Made by a program: the position numbers and the translations under genes
Notes under the pieces: generated by a model
What the model saw: only the letters and a program-made list of their open reading frames with translations
Database searches by the model: none
What the model was told of the DNA's origin: nothing
Origin: Chondrilla cf. caribensis
Taxonomy: Eukaryota; Porifera; Demospongiae; Chondrillida; Chondrillidae
Direction of reading: 5' to 3'
Length of the DNA stretch: 55,000 nucleotides
Assembly: GCA_964020155.1 (NCBI GenBank)
Contig: OZ026567.1
Span: 4,522,940-4,577,939 of the forward strand
Part shown: positions 22,191 through 34,441 of the stretch, in pieces
Layout: every line of letters begins with the position of its first letter
Numbering within the stretch: the stretch's first letter is position 1

Positions 22191-23129
22191 GTCGTTGTAG
22201 TTGTTTAGTCTACATGTGAAGAAGCCCCTCCCATTCCTCACGTACTACTCAACAGTCATGCTAACACCACCCACTGTGTGCTGACGGAGCCTTCATCTCT
22301 CCCCCCCCACACACACACAATTCTCACCTTGTACCCACATACATGGTATTGTGAATGTACATGACATTGTTTCCCTTGCTAACCCCTTCACCATTTCTTG
22401 CTCCCTCTCCCTGCAGTGCCTAGAGGAGTCCTGGGTCTAGATTATTCTCTTGTACATAATATGTTTACACAGAGTCTTTGTAATGAATTGTTTTTGTTGT
22501 TTGTATCATATTATTTTACCTCATTCCATTATTGAGTGTTTATTTGTCCTGTAATTATCATCATCAATCACTGTATATTATGTTGTTCCTTGTGTGAATC
22601 AGAGATATGTTTATCCATTTCTTTCTAAAAAACTTTGGTACATATGTTCAGTAGTGGTTCAATGAAAACGGGTAAATGTGACATTGCAGACATGGTGGCT
22701 AGATTACCAGCTGGCATGCAAGCACAGTGACTACAGTACATGAAAATGGATATGATGGGACAGATTAGCAGCTGCAATACCATACACGTACAGTGGAATC
22801 TGTCTAATGTGGTCACCTGAGGGACCTTAATTGACTGGATTGGACAACTGTAATATTGCAATATTGTGAAAGTATGGGAGATGTGTAGTTTGGGACTTGG
22901 TCAAGGTGACCACTTCAGACAGGTGACCATCCTAGAGAGATGACTGCTCATAATTATATGGGTTCCATATGTGGCAGCTTTTTAATCATATTCATTGGAT
23001 GAACCGCCATATTTGCTTCCCACGGTTTCATAAAGGATGTGGTCTTTATTGACGTATTATTTTTTGTGTTTCGAATGCTACGACCGTACGTGATGGCAGT
23101 CTGATACGATTCTCAATGTGTAGCGATCC
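22191..23129. other. Intergenic between receptor genes 1 and 2
   Basis: Contains the alternative terminal exon of gene 1 (22417-22423) and conserved post-stop text gttgtagttgtttagtctac shared by genes 1-5. A diverged copy of a gtggaatctgtctaatgtgg type element is at 22790-22950. The CCGCCAT promoter motif of gene 2 is at 23004-23010. Confidence 0.6.
23004..23010 (+). promoter_or_regulatory. CCGCCAT promoter motif, gene 2
   Basis: Read as accgccatatttgc, about 120 bp before the gene 2 ATG. It matches the core of the YY1-type site (CCGCCATnTT). Equivalent positions carry it in genes 4-7. Confidence 0.4.
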
Positions 23130-24762
23130 ATGATGAAGGGTATTTTGTGTGTTTTGACGCTATTTGTCATTATTGGAGCATTTCACGTGGCATTAAGTGA
23201 GTTCCACGAACACATTGACAGTTTTAGAATTAACTGATAACCACGTCATGATAATTATGATATTTGTGATCTTGCTGAAGTATTTCTTTTGTTCACTAAC
23301 TGGGATGGTGTTTTTGGATATGGATATTCTGTTTCGTGCGACGATTATACCTGTGTGTACGTGTGTCTATTCTCACCGCATATCAGTGTGTTTATGAACG
23401 TGTGTTCACTCTACCATAGATTTAACTGTTGAATGTCATTCAATTCATTAATGCTTCATACAATGTTATGTGTTTACTTAACGTGTGTTCACTCTTTGTG
23501 TTTACTACTTGTTGACATGTGTTCACTCTTTGTGTTTACTGTTTGTTGACATGTGTTCACTCTTTGTTGACGTGTTTACTGCTTGTTGACATGTGTTTGC
23601 TGTTTGTTGACATGTGTTTATTGTTTGTTGACATGTGTGCTTCCACTGTAGACTCAGCGGAGTGCTGTGGGCTGCTGTGTGGTGAGTTGTATGTACTTGT
23701 CTGCTGTTAGTGCTGTTGGAGCTATTGGTGCTTTTAGTAATGTGGTTTTGATGCCGTTGGTATCAATTATGCTGTTTGTGCTGCTAGTGACATTGGTGCT
23801 GTTTGTGCTACTAGTGACATTGGTTCTGTTTGTGCTGCTAGTGACGTTTGTGCTGCTAGTGGCGTTTGTGCTACTAGTGACATTGGTGCTGTTTGTGCTG
23901 CTAGTGATATTGGTGCTGTTTGTGCTGCTAGTGACATTGGTGCTGTTTGTGCTACTAGTGACATTGGTGCTGTTTGTGCTGCTAGTGACATTGGTGCTGT
24001 TTGTACTACTAGTGACGTTGGTGCTGTTTGTGCTGCTAGTGATATTGGTGCTGTTTGTGCTGCTAGTGACATTGGTACTGTTTGTGGTTCTGGTGTCATT
24101 GGTGCTAATGATGTTGTTGGTCTTGTCAGCGTTGTCGGAGCGTTGGTGTACTATTTTAAAAGTTGTTTTTGTATTTTCTAGAAAACCCTCACCATCCCGG
24201 CAATTGCAGTCATCGTTGGTTCCCTTGCACAGATCCTGGACAACAGACGTGTGAGTGTACCCTATTTCTTACTCCACCAGTTTACTCCACATCATAGCGA
24301 ATTTGATCCACAGTCCATTGTCCGACCACCGTGTTCATGGCTCACACTTGGGATCAAGGGGTCATTGTGAATAAATCTTTACTTTGCAATGTCGCTTTTC
24401 ATCATCAATGATCTGAACACAATTATTGTTCAAAAAATGCAACATAGTTGAATGGACATAGCCTTATGAAGTACGATGGGAGGACGGTCGGTTGTCACCA
24501 CAACTGTGGCTCCAGTAAACTGTTGTAGATTTGAAGAATATTCTGCCATGTTCATAATGTCGCCTACGATCTGGGGTTAGCATTTGAGGGAATCGCTCAT
24601 ACCTCTCCTAACCCCTTGCTCGCTGCTCCTATGAGTTGGTAACATAGGTTACATTATCTATTGATGAGGGACAGCCAACATCAGATGAATAATAACAGAC
24701 CTGAGTTTGCATCTGAGACTGAAACTCTTAAGAGATTCTATAAAAAGAATTTTTTTAGTAGA

Positions 24763-24832
<70 letters not shown>

Positions 24833-24847
24833 ATGTGTGTGTGTGTG

Positions 24848-24920
<73 letters not shown>

Positions 24921-24939
24921 ATGTGTGTGTGTGTGTGTG

Positions 24940-24997
<58 letters not shown>

Positions 24998-27488
24998 TGA
25001 TGGACTACGAATCACTCCAGTGTTTTGTTCACACATTTGACTGCAGGTTGTGTAATAAAGCTGAGCTCCAAACGTGGAAGCTTACAAAAGCACTCACTCA
25101 CACTCGATCTCACTTATCCGGATCGTAACAGTGGACCAACACTTACAGCCAATTGGGCATATGACAGTATGTGTGTGCATCAGTCATGACTGCCATTGTG
25201 TTTGATATCAGGTGCAGTGATAGCACCTAACTACGTATGTCACTTCTTTATCATCAGAAATTCCAAGTGATAAAGTCCAAGTTCTCATACTGTTAAATGG
25301 CGTGGCATTCTGCTTTTATCTGAATAATGTGAGTTGTTGCCCTTCAGTTGTCACACGAATGCATTTGCTGTTGAATGAGTGTTTCGGTCTCACGTTACCT
25401 AGACGGCCACAACAGTGACCATGACCAACCTTCCGAATCCTCTAGAGCAGAGGGATTATTGCGGTGGCTATGAAGTAATCGTTGAGGTTTGTTGGTATTA
25501 ATAATATTATTGTCTGTCTGCAGTAATTTTGTGTGGGGGGAGAAGTAATCTATGTGTTTTGTTTTGAGAATGGATCAGTGTGTTTTGTATGATAACAAAT
25601 TAGTGTGTTTCGTATTGGGAAGCAATCAGGGTGCAGCTGCTTCTCATTTTGTTTCCCATGCGAATATTAAAATGCAATTTTTGAACTGATGGCTGCTTAT
25701 CAAGGCTTCTGTGTATGCAATGCTGTTATTCCAACCATATGGCAAAAACAGCCTACAGGTCATTGTATTGAGTGTTGTTGAGGGGTAGTGTTGTTGTGTA
25801 GAGATAGTGTTGTTGTGGGGATGTTGTCCTTATATGGAGTGTTGTGAGGGGATTGTCCTTATATGGAGTGTTGTTGTGAGGGGATTGTCTTTATATGGAG
25901 TGTTGTTGTGAGGGGGTTATTTTTATATGGAGTGTTGTTTTGGGGAGGTGTCTATGTATGGCTACAGTGTTTCCTGCAATGCTGCTATCAACATGGTTTT
26001 CTCTTGGATTTGCTGTAGGTTTGCATAGGAAGAGTGCCTTTTGATGACAATACACTTTTGTTGATTGATAAGATACATGTTGGAGACTGTTTAAGTGTGA
26101 TGGGTAGCATGTCTTTGGACGTGTGTGGTGTTCAGGGTGAGTGTATAAGGTGGAGGAAGACACAGTATTGACAGTCTTGTTCAACTAGTTCTTTCTCTCT
26201 GTCTAGTCCCATCTCCTCCAGTCAACGTATCAGCAGTGTTGAGTGTAAATTGCTCTACCAACCAGTCCACATTCACAGTGGAGTGGAGTCCTCCACTGTA
26301 CCACAATACCCCAATAGAGAAGTATTACATTGAGTTGTATTCTGCAGAGACCAAGATACTCTCAGAACTGATCTCCCCGGTGAGTGGAGTGTGGTGTGGG
26401 AACACTCATGCACAACTGTATCCACAAATGTATTAAAACAGTATGTTCGTTGACGACGTCAACCTGTTGAATCTTCTGTTCTCTTTAGAGTGTAACCAAG
26501 TACTCAGTGAACTATAGAAACACAACAGCTGTCAGTAATATAACAGCTGTGAGGGTGAGTTGAGTGCATGTGTGTGATCTGAGGGCTGTCCATGCAATCT
26601 CTTCTCATTCCGTGTTATCTTCTTCTGTGCTACTCTTGAAAGGTGGCCGCGGCAGTAAATCTAACACAGCGGCTTTGTGGACCTTGTTGTGCAGTGATAA
26701 CCTCTAATGTATCGTCATCCCCTGTCAGCTACTACTTCAGACCTCCGACAACGATTTCCGTTTCCCCTGTCTGTGTCCCGTCAACAGATGTTTCCCCCAC
26801 ATCCTCACCCACTAAGGAGAAGCCTACCGTCTCAGTAGTGGTGGTGGGAGCAGTTTGTATTGGTTTGGGCTTTTTGGTTATTGTCTGCGTGGTTGTTGTT
26901 GTTTTGATGGTACTCACTGTGACCCTGAAGAAGAAACGCCGTGGCAACAGATATTTCCATTTTATTGAACAACCCCCTGCCCCTCCTGACATAAAGTCCA
27001 TCTTCATCGTAGCCTCAACAGAAGAAGACGAAGGTATGCAGTACAAGTTGAGGTACTTGGTCCATGATCTTGCCGACAATGGAATAGAATCTGTTTACTA
27101 CGAGTACGAAAGGACATCCCATGGTCCAGAGAGTCCGGCCGCTTTAGGGATTTCCCAGTGGGTGGAGCTTCAGTTCCAGAAGTGTGACCTTGTACTGTTT
27201 GCCTTTACAAAGAGGTTCTTGGAAGAGTGGAGAAGAGAGAGTACGGATCAGTTGAGTCCTGTGGTGTGGAGCTCACGTCACGTGTTGGACGGCCTTCTTC
27301 CCCACCAGGGTAACATCAGTAAATTTGGAGTAGTATTGATGGGAGAAGATTGTACCATTCCTCCAGGATTGAAGCGTTTTCAAGTGTTTCGTTTGTTCAA
27401 TGGTGACAGTCCGACTATTCACTCTGAGCAACTGATCAGATACATTCTAGAGACTCCTCCCTATGCTCCACCACGTGTTTCCACGTGA
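23130..27488 (+). CDS. IL-17-receptor-like receptor 2
   Basis: Exons 23130-23196, 23652-23681, 24182-24250, 25047-25166, 25258-25328, 25403-25486, 26019-26136, 26207-26379, 26489-26554, 26643-27488; 1644 nt, 547 residues. Start: first of two adjacent ATGs (MMKGILCVLTLFVIIGAFHV), a strong signal peptide. Exon 2 reads ECCGLLC. Exon 3 (ENPHHPGNCSHRWFPC) has no similarity to its paralogues. Exons 4-7 are alignable with genes 1 and 3 but diverged, with a charged KLSSKRGSLQKHSLTL, and FVGDCW is changed to HVGDCL. FN3 is near identical to gene 3. The stalk is short (about 62 residues), TM about 329-360, and SEFIR starts near 385 ([20 protein letters not shown]). The final-exon stop overlaps GTGAGT; an acceptor at 27710 would give ...STV-stop. 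Intron 2 has a 27-bp minisatellite and intron 3 a (GT)n tract. Confidence 0.85.
23770..24110. repeat. 27-bp minisatellite in gene 2 intron 2
   Basis: About 12 units of gtgctgtttgtgctgctagt plus gacattg. The hydrophobic 195-codon plus frame across it is an artefact; gene 2 splices over it. Confidence 0.95.
24764..24996. repeat. (GT)n microsatellite in gene 2 intron 3
   Basis: GT tract with occasional gcat, ending 50 bp before the exon 4 acceptor (25046). GU on the sense strand. Confidence 0.97.
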
Positions 27489-27840
27489 GTCATTGTAGTT
27501 GTTTAGTCTACATGTGAAGAAGCCCCTCCCATTCCTCATGTACTACTCAACTGTCGTGCTAACACCACCCACTGTGTGCTGACGGAGCCTTCCTCATCTC
27601 CCCCCCCCCCCGCACACACAATTGTCACCTTGTAACCACTTACACAGTATTGTGAATGTACATGTGATGTTTTCTGAGTTCTATTCACCTTCTGCTTCCT
27701 CTCCCTGCAGTGTGTAGTGCGGGTCAGGATACGTGTTTTCGGCTTGTACTTATGTTCACACGGAGCTATTCACTCTTGTGAGTTGAAATGTTTGAGTCTT
27801 AATTACACCATCCACACATACATAGATACATATACTTGCA

Positions 27841-27908
<68 letters not shown>

Positions 27909-28436
27909 GCACGCACACACACACACACACATGCACGCACATGCACGCATGCACACACGCACACACACACAACACGAACATTTTTTCTATTGTTGTTTTA
28001 CCACTTCCTTATCTCTCCATGTAGTGTTTAGTGCTAGATTCATTGTGGTACCTTTTAATAATCTTGTACATTTCCTTTACTGTAAATTTTAATTTATTTA
28101 TAGTTCGTTTAATTTTGTTACATTGTTGTGTGTTTTATCGCTTTTTCTACAAAGGGTTAATTTGATGTGATACCCACATACATTGTATGTGCTATTAAGC
28201 GTCGTCTAAAAAATTTTCTCGGCATTGATTCTGGTCGAGATGAAGTACGTACTGTCAACACGAGAAGCGCCAACATAGCGCGCCTGGGCGCTACGAACAA
28301 TTTCGCAGATCTGTCTCACGTGATTGAGATAAATGCAACGTGCACAGTTTGGGACGAGAAATCAGGGGGTTTACTGTCCTTTAACGGATGTTGAAAGATT
28401 GTCACAAGTGACCTTCGTTTCATTGTGCGTTGATCC
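27489..28436. other. Intergenic between receptor genes 2 and 3
   Basis: Holds the alternative end of gene 2 (27711-27717), a (CA)n tract at 27841-27972 and the gene 3 promoter with TCACGTGA at 28316-28323. No other gene seen; the 28167-28394 frame lacks features. Confidence 0.6.
28316..28323. promoter_or_regulatory. TCACGTGA palindrome, gene 3 promoter
   Basis: An 8-bp palindromic E-box of the type bound by bHLH-Zip factors (USF, MITF/TFE), 114 bp before the gene 3 ATG. The same octamer is upstream of genes 4 and 5. Confidence 0.4.
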
Positions 28437-31400
28437 ATGATGGCGAGTCGTGTGTATTTTACAGCACTTTTTGTCGTCACGGGAGCATCTCAAGTGGTAT
28501 TAAGTGAGTCCCGTAAGTACATAAGCATTAAGAGTTTGTCATGCGATATTGTTCGTCTTTGGTGAAGAAACGTGTGTGTATGTCCCTGATAGAGATATGT
28601 TTGTTGTGTATCATGTAGTATAGCGTGAAGATTGTGTATGTTAGTCTACACGAAACCTTGTTCGCTTTGCAACACCGAGACCCGCCTACAGGAGGTGTAC
28701 CGTGTGTGTCTTCGATCGAATTTTAGCAGAAATTCTCGCCGTGTGGGTGGGTGTTACGCTACATGTAGAGATATGGATAGAGTCGAATGGTATGACGTGG
28801 AATTGACAGCTTCGAACGTTCTCAACACTGGGCTTTTGGTACAAGGTCGTGTCACTGTTATCGCCATTGATAAGTGGTTCAATAGTGCAATAGTAGGTAC
28901 TCTACACTACGTAGTATAGAGTACCTATGGTCGCATACATTTGTCTACAGCTCGATGTTAACTACGTATGTCCAATCCAAGCCACCCCACTCAACCCCAT
29001 AGTTACCACACTCAACCCCATAGTTACCGCACTCCACCCCATAGTTACCACATTCCACCCCATAGTTACCGCACTCTACCCCATAGTTACCGCACTCTAC
29101 CCCATAGTTACCTCATTCCACCCCATAGTTACCCCAATCTACCCTGTAGACACTATAGACAGTGTACAGGTGATATGACCTTCACCTCATAAGTTCAGTT
29201 TTCTGCCACACCCTTCACTACGGAGGAGTGTGTGTAGACCAGACCTTATATCTTGTTACTGAGAACAGATTAGGGATTTTGTCTGATCTACTCCCTGTGT
29301 GAGGTCTGTCCGTATCTGCCTGGTGGAGTTGGAGGGGGATCATTGACGATATTCAGGTACTGTCTCACCTGTTTGCCTTCTCTACATGGTTCCTACAGGT
29401 TCAGCAAGATGCTGTGGACTGCTGTGTGGTGAGTCACATCCAACACTACCTGTTGTTGTTGGTATGTTATTTGCTTTTTCCATTATATGTTATTTGCTGA
29501 TATTTTGTCTACTGTTGTTGTCATTATCATCTTGTTTACTGTTATTTTTTGTTTATTATTGTTGTCATTATTAAGTTGTTTGCTGTTATTTTGTCTACTG
29601 TTGTTGTTATTATTATCTTGTTTACTGTTGTTATTTTCTGTTTATTGTAGTTGTCATTCTTAAGTTGTTTGTTGTTATTTTGTAGAAAGTCTCCCGTGTA
29701 CCAGCGAATTTCCAAAGTTACTGTCAATAAACAACCTCGACTTTGTTTACTGTCAGGATCCAACATGTGAGTGCTTCTTTCCAGCATACCTTGTATCATA
29801 TCGTTGGTATGATGTATCGTCCTCTCATTTGACTGCAGGTTGTGGAATAGACTTGAGCAACAAATATGGAACTTTGAAAGAAGACTCACTCACACTCGAT
29901 CTCACTTATCCGGATCGTAGCAGTGGACCAACACTTACAGCCAAATGGGCATATGACAGTATGTGCATCAATCATGACTGCCATTGAGTGTGATGACGGT
30001 CAATTACCAAATTCTGCAATTGTAATCTTTCATCATTAGCTGTTCCACAATATAAAATCCAAGTGCTCATATCCGTACACGATACAGAGGTGTATTGTTT
30101 CCACTTGGACAATGTGAGATTTTATTTAAATTATTATCTCTTCAGGCTTATACAATGAGTGTTTGTTTGTTTTCATGTTGCCTAGGCAACCAAAACAGTG
30201 ACACTGACCGGCCTTCCAGACCCTTTATTACTGCTATACTCTTGCCGAGGATATAATGTAACAGTGCAGGTTTGTTTACTAACTCCAGTTCACACTCTCA
30301 CACTTCCTGTGCAGCCTGTTGTTTGCTATTAGTTGATGTGTACTCCATACTGTCAACAATTCCAAGAGTAGTTTCAAATATTCACTACTTATCCATGATT
30401 CCAAGAGTAGATGCCAACATTCTAACCATAGTTTCAAGTATTTATTGCTTATCCTTGATTTCTTGGCAGGTTAATCTGTATAACGACACATATGGATTTT
30501 TAGCAAAGACCATATTTGTTGGAGACTGTTGGAGTGTGATGGGTAACAGGTCTTTAGATGTGTGTGATGTTCAGGGTGAGTGAACAAGATGGAGGAAGAC
30601 AGTATTGACAGTCTTGTTCAACTAGTTCTTCCTCTCTGTCTAGTCCCATCTCCTCCAGTCAACGTATCAGCAGTGTTGAGTGTAAATTGCTCTACCAACC
30701 AGTCCACATTGACAGTGGAGTGGAGTCCTCCACTGTACAACAATACCGCAATAGAGAAGTATTACATTGAGTTGTATTCTGCAGAGACCAAGATACTCTC
30801 AGAACTGATCTCCCCGGTGAGTGGAGTGTGGTGTGGGAACACTCATGCACAAATGTACCCCTCTGGCTACTTACATAATATTATGTATTTGTGTGGGAGA
30901 GAAGTAGTAAGAACCCAGGTAGTGCAAACATACCAGTTTCGTGGTGTGTTGAACGTAGCATTCCGTGTTGTGTTTGTATACATAAGCCCCTTTACCATTA
31001 CATATTCACCTTCAACTATTCTTGAATGTATGTATGTATATATGTGTTCCTGATCCCATACTGATCCCGTACTGATCCTATACTGATCCCATACTGATCC
31101 TGTACTGATCCTATACTGGTCCCGTACTGATCCCGTACTGATCCTGTACTGATCCCGTACTGACCCTGTACTGATCCCATACTGATCCCGTACTGATCCC
31201 GTACTGATCCTGTACTGATCCCATACTGATCCCGTACTGATCCTGTACTGATCCCCTACTGATCCCGTACTGATCCCGTACTGATCCCATACTGATCCCG
31301 TACTGATCCTGTACTGATCCTGTACTGATCCCGTACTGATCCCGTACTGATCCTGTACTGATCCCGTACTGACCCTGTACTGATCCCATACTGATCCCGT

Positions 31401-33218
31401 ACTGATCCCGTACTGATCCCGTACTGATCCCGTACTGATCCTGTACTGATCCCATACTGATCCCGTACTGATCCCGTACTGATCCTGTACTGATCCCGTA
31501 CTGACCCTGTACTGATCCCATACTGATCCCGTACTGATCCCATACTGATCCCGTACTGATCCCATACTGATCCCGTACTGATCCTATACTGGTCCCGTAC
31601 TGATCCCATTCTGATCCCATACTGATCCTGTACTGATCCCATACTGATCCTATACTGATCCCGTACTGATCCTGTACTGATCCCGTACTGATCCCATACT
31701 GATCCCATACTGATCCCATACTGATCCCGTACTGACCCTGTACTGATCCCATACTGATCCCATACTGACCCTGTACTGATCCCGTACTGATCCCGTACTG
31801 ATCCCGTACTGATCCCATACTGACCCTGTACTGATCCCGTACTGATCCCGTACTGATCCCGTACTGATCCCGTACTGATCCCATACTGATCCCGCACTGA
31901 TCCCATACTGATCCCGCACTGATGCTGATAGAATGTGAGGTCATGCCTTGAGACACAATAACCACGGATGTGCTTGATCCCCTGAGGGATGTACACCATG
32001 GAACAATATGTATTGACCCAAGTTGTGTCCACATCCAATCTTGTCCACAACCAACCAGCGTAGATCTCATCTGTTCAATCTTCTGTTCTCTTTAGAGTGT
32101 AACCAAGTACTCAGTGACCTATAGGAACGCAACAGCTGTCAGTAATATAACAGCCGTGAAGGTGAGTTTAGTCCAGGTGTAATGATCTCGTGTTGTGTAC
32201 ATTTGACAAAAAGAGGTACTCGTTCATATTTCACCATGTTAACACAATGCATGAAGGTCACACATGTTCTTGAAGAAAGGTCCATGTTAATGAGTCTCCC
32301 ACTCTATAATCCACCTCCACTGTGCAGGTCATGGCTGGAGCCTTACTGGATTGGGATTGCCAGTGTTGTACAGTTAAAACTTCCACGGTATCGTCATCCA
32401 CCATCAGATACTCCTTCAGACCTCACCCAGCCTATCCTGTTTCTACTACCTCCATCTCACCATGTCCCACTGTGCCCTCGTCAACTGGAGCACCTTCTCC
32501 AACATCCTCCCCCTCTAATGCAGTGAATCAAATGGTGATGATAGCAGTACCCATTGTTGCCGTGGGTCTTGCAGGTATTGTCTGCATGGTTCTGCTTTTT
32601 GTGCTTTTCAGGAAGAAATGTCGTCGTCGTAAAGGTAGATACTTATGTCTCACTGGGCAAACGCTGGCCCCTCCTGACATGTCAGTCAGCATCGAAGACC
32701 AACTAATGAAACCGCCATTTTCAGGATCTGTCTTCATCGTAGCCTCAACTGAAGAAGACGAAGAGGTGCAGTACAAGTTGAGGTACTTGGTCCATGATCT
32801 CTCTGATCATGGGATAGAATCTGTTTACTACGAGTACGAAAGGACGTCCCATGGTCCAGAGAGTCCGGCCGCTTTAGGGATTTCCCAGTGGGTGGAGCTT
32901 CAGTTCCAGAAGTGTGACCTTGTACTGTTTGCCTTTACAAAGAGGTTCTTGGAAGAGTGGAGAAGAGAGAGTACGGATCAGTTGAGTCCTGTGGTGTGGA
33001 GCTCACGTCACGTGTTGGACGGCCTTCTTCCCCACCAGGGTAACATCAGTAAATTTGGAGTAGTATTGATGGGAGAAGATTGTACCATTCCTCCAGGATT
33101 GAAGCGTTTTCAAGTGTTTCGTTTGTTCAATGGTGACAGTCCGACTATTCACTCTGAGCAACTGATCAGATACATTCTAGAGACTCCTCCCTATGCTCCA
33201 CCACGTGTTTCCACGTGA
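28437..33218 (+). CDS. IL-17-receptor-like receptor 3
   Basis: Exons 28437-28503, 29399-29428, 29686-29766, 29839-29958, 30040-30113, 30186-30269, 30470-30575, 30644-30816, 32096-32161, 32328-33218; 1692 nt, 563 residues. Signal peptide MMASRVYFTALFVVTGASQV. Exon 2 reads RCCGLLC; exon 3 is private to this gene. Exons 4, 5 and 7 are near-identical to gene 1, down to intron text (for example ttgtggaatag...catatgaca and ctgttccacaatataaaatc), while exon 6 differs more. FN3 ([20 protein letters not shown]) matches gene 2. The Ser/Thr/Pro stalk is followed by TM (MIAVPIVAVGLAGIVCMVLL), a basic RKKCRRRK stop-transfer, then SEFIR. The alternative last exon 33448-33475 (acceptor ctctgcag) would replace the stop by VQFQLRPT. 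Intron 8 holds a long 11-bp repeat array. Confidence 0.85.
28970..29155. repeat. 21-bp minisatellite in gene 3 intron 1
   Basis: About eight units of ccccatagttaccgcactct plus a. Two plus-strand frames reading PIVTALHPIVT and PHSYRTPPHSY are artefacts. Confidence 0.9.
31050..31925. repeat. 11-bp satellite-like array in gene 3 intron 8
   Basis: About 80 copies of tactgatcccg and variants (cct, cca) over 870 bp. Because 11 is not a multiple of 3 and the unit makes no stop in antisense, all minus frames stay open and translate as (G/R)SV.DQYGIST repeats. Confidence 0.97.
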
Positions 33219-33791
33219 GTTGTTGTAGTTGTTTAGTCTACATGTGAAGACACCCCTCCAGTATATGTGAATAACCAAATACGTACACACGCACACACAT
33301 GCACATACATGCACATACACATGCATATGTACACTTGCACTCACATATATACATGTACAAGACACTATGTAGCCACATGGCACCGTGTTATCAAAGTGTA
33401 ACGTAGCACTGTGCATTCCATCTTTATGGTCCTCTTTGCCTCTGCAGTGTTCAATTCCAACTAAGACCAACCTAACCCGGGGACTTCGATATATACAAAT
33501 GCTTCTGAGAATAGTGTTTTCACTGTAAATTGCTTGTTTTTGCTCTTTTTGCCATTCGTAGTATCTTTCGCTGATGTATTGTATATTTTTTGGCTTCAAA
33601 ATGTACTACTAAAATTAATAGTTCCCTTTCACCGCCATTTTCAGGCGAGTTAATAACCTCACGTGATTCAGACTACTGCGGTCTATCAGCTAAAGCTACG
33701 CCAGCGAATATAAAATTATTTCTTCACGGCCGGAAAGGGTACCAAAAGAACTGTTCTTCTTTAGGTAACAAAGCTAAGGATGAGGTTGGAG
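33219..33791. other. Intergenic between receptor genes 3 and 4
   Basis: Contains the gene 3 alternative last exon (33448-33475) and the gene 4 promoter motifs at 33632 and 33659. Otherwise nothing seen. Confidence 0.6.
33632..33666 (+). promoter_or_regulatory. CCGCCATTTT and TCACGTGA cluster, gene 4 promoter
   Basis: CCGCCATTTT at 33632-33641 and TCACGTGA at 33659-33666, 126-160 bp before the ATG. The pair, in the same order and followed by ctgcggtctat, also occurs before gene 5. Confidence 0.5.
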
Positions 33792-34377
33792 ATGACATTA
33801 CAGATCGTCTACATAGCGTTGCTATGTAGCGTTATGACAGGTACGAACAGTCTTATGTACACGGGTCGGAACGTTTGTTTTAGCGATACGTTACTGTATT
33901 CTCCTGTGTACTCTTTCCAGGTGGAACGAAGGCGGACAAATATGAATGTCGTAAGTTCCTCACAGTAGTTTCTAGAAATACGCTCGCAATCATTATAACT
34001 GATGCAACTTACTCACTAACAAGGTAATAGGATAGCGATCGATCGATGTCGTGAGTTCCCCACAGTAGCTTCTAGAAAAACGTTCTCATGACTAATAAAA
34101 GTTAGCTAACAAGGTTATAGGATAACGACCGAGATGGGTTTCATTTAATAACAAAACTGACGTCTACAGGTGAAAAAGGTACAAGTTAGGTCTGCATCAC
34201 ACGACATGAGGTCGCGCTAAAGCTTAGGTTAGCGCATTAATTTTTATGACTGCATTGACGTAGGCGCTAAAGATGCGAGGTGTTTGTCGGGTTGTTAGCG
34301 AACACGACCGACACGTTGAAAGTCTTAATCTGACCATAGATCCCACCACAAAGACGCCTATACCATAAACTTGTCCA

Positions 34378-34441
<64 letters not shown>

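Noticed and set aside
23667..24254. 195-codon hydrophobic LFVLLVTLV frame
   Set aside because: 27-bp intronic minisatellite of receptor gene 2; exon 2 ends at 23681 with a donor conserved in genes 1-3.
31111..32070. 319-codon minus-strand frame of SV.DQYGIST repeats
   Set aside because: It is the antisense of an 11-bp satellite in an intron of receptor gene 3; several frames are open at once, as expected for a stop-free unit.
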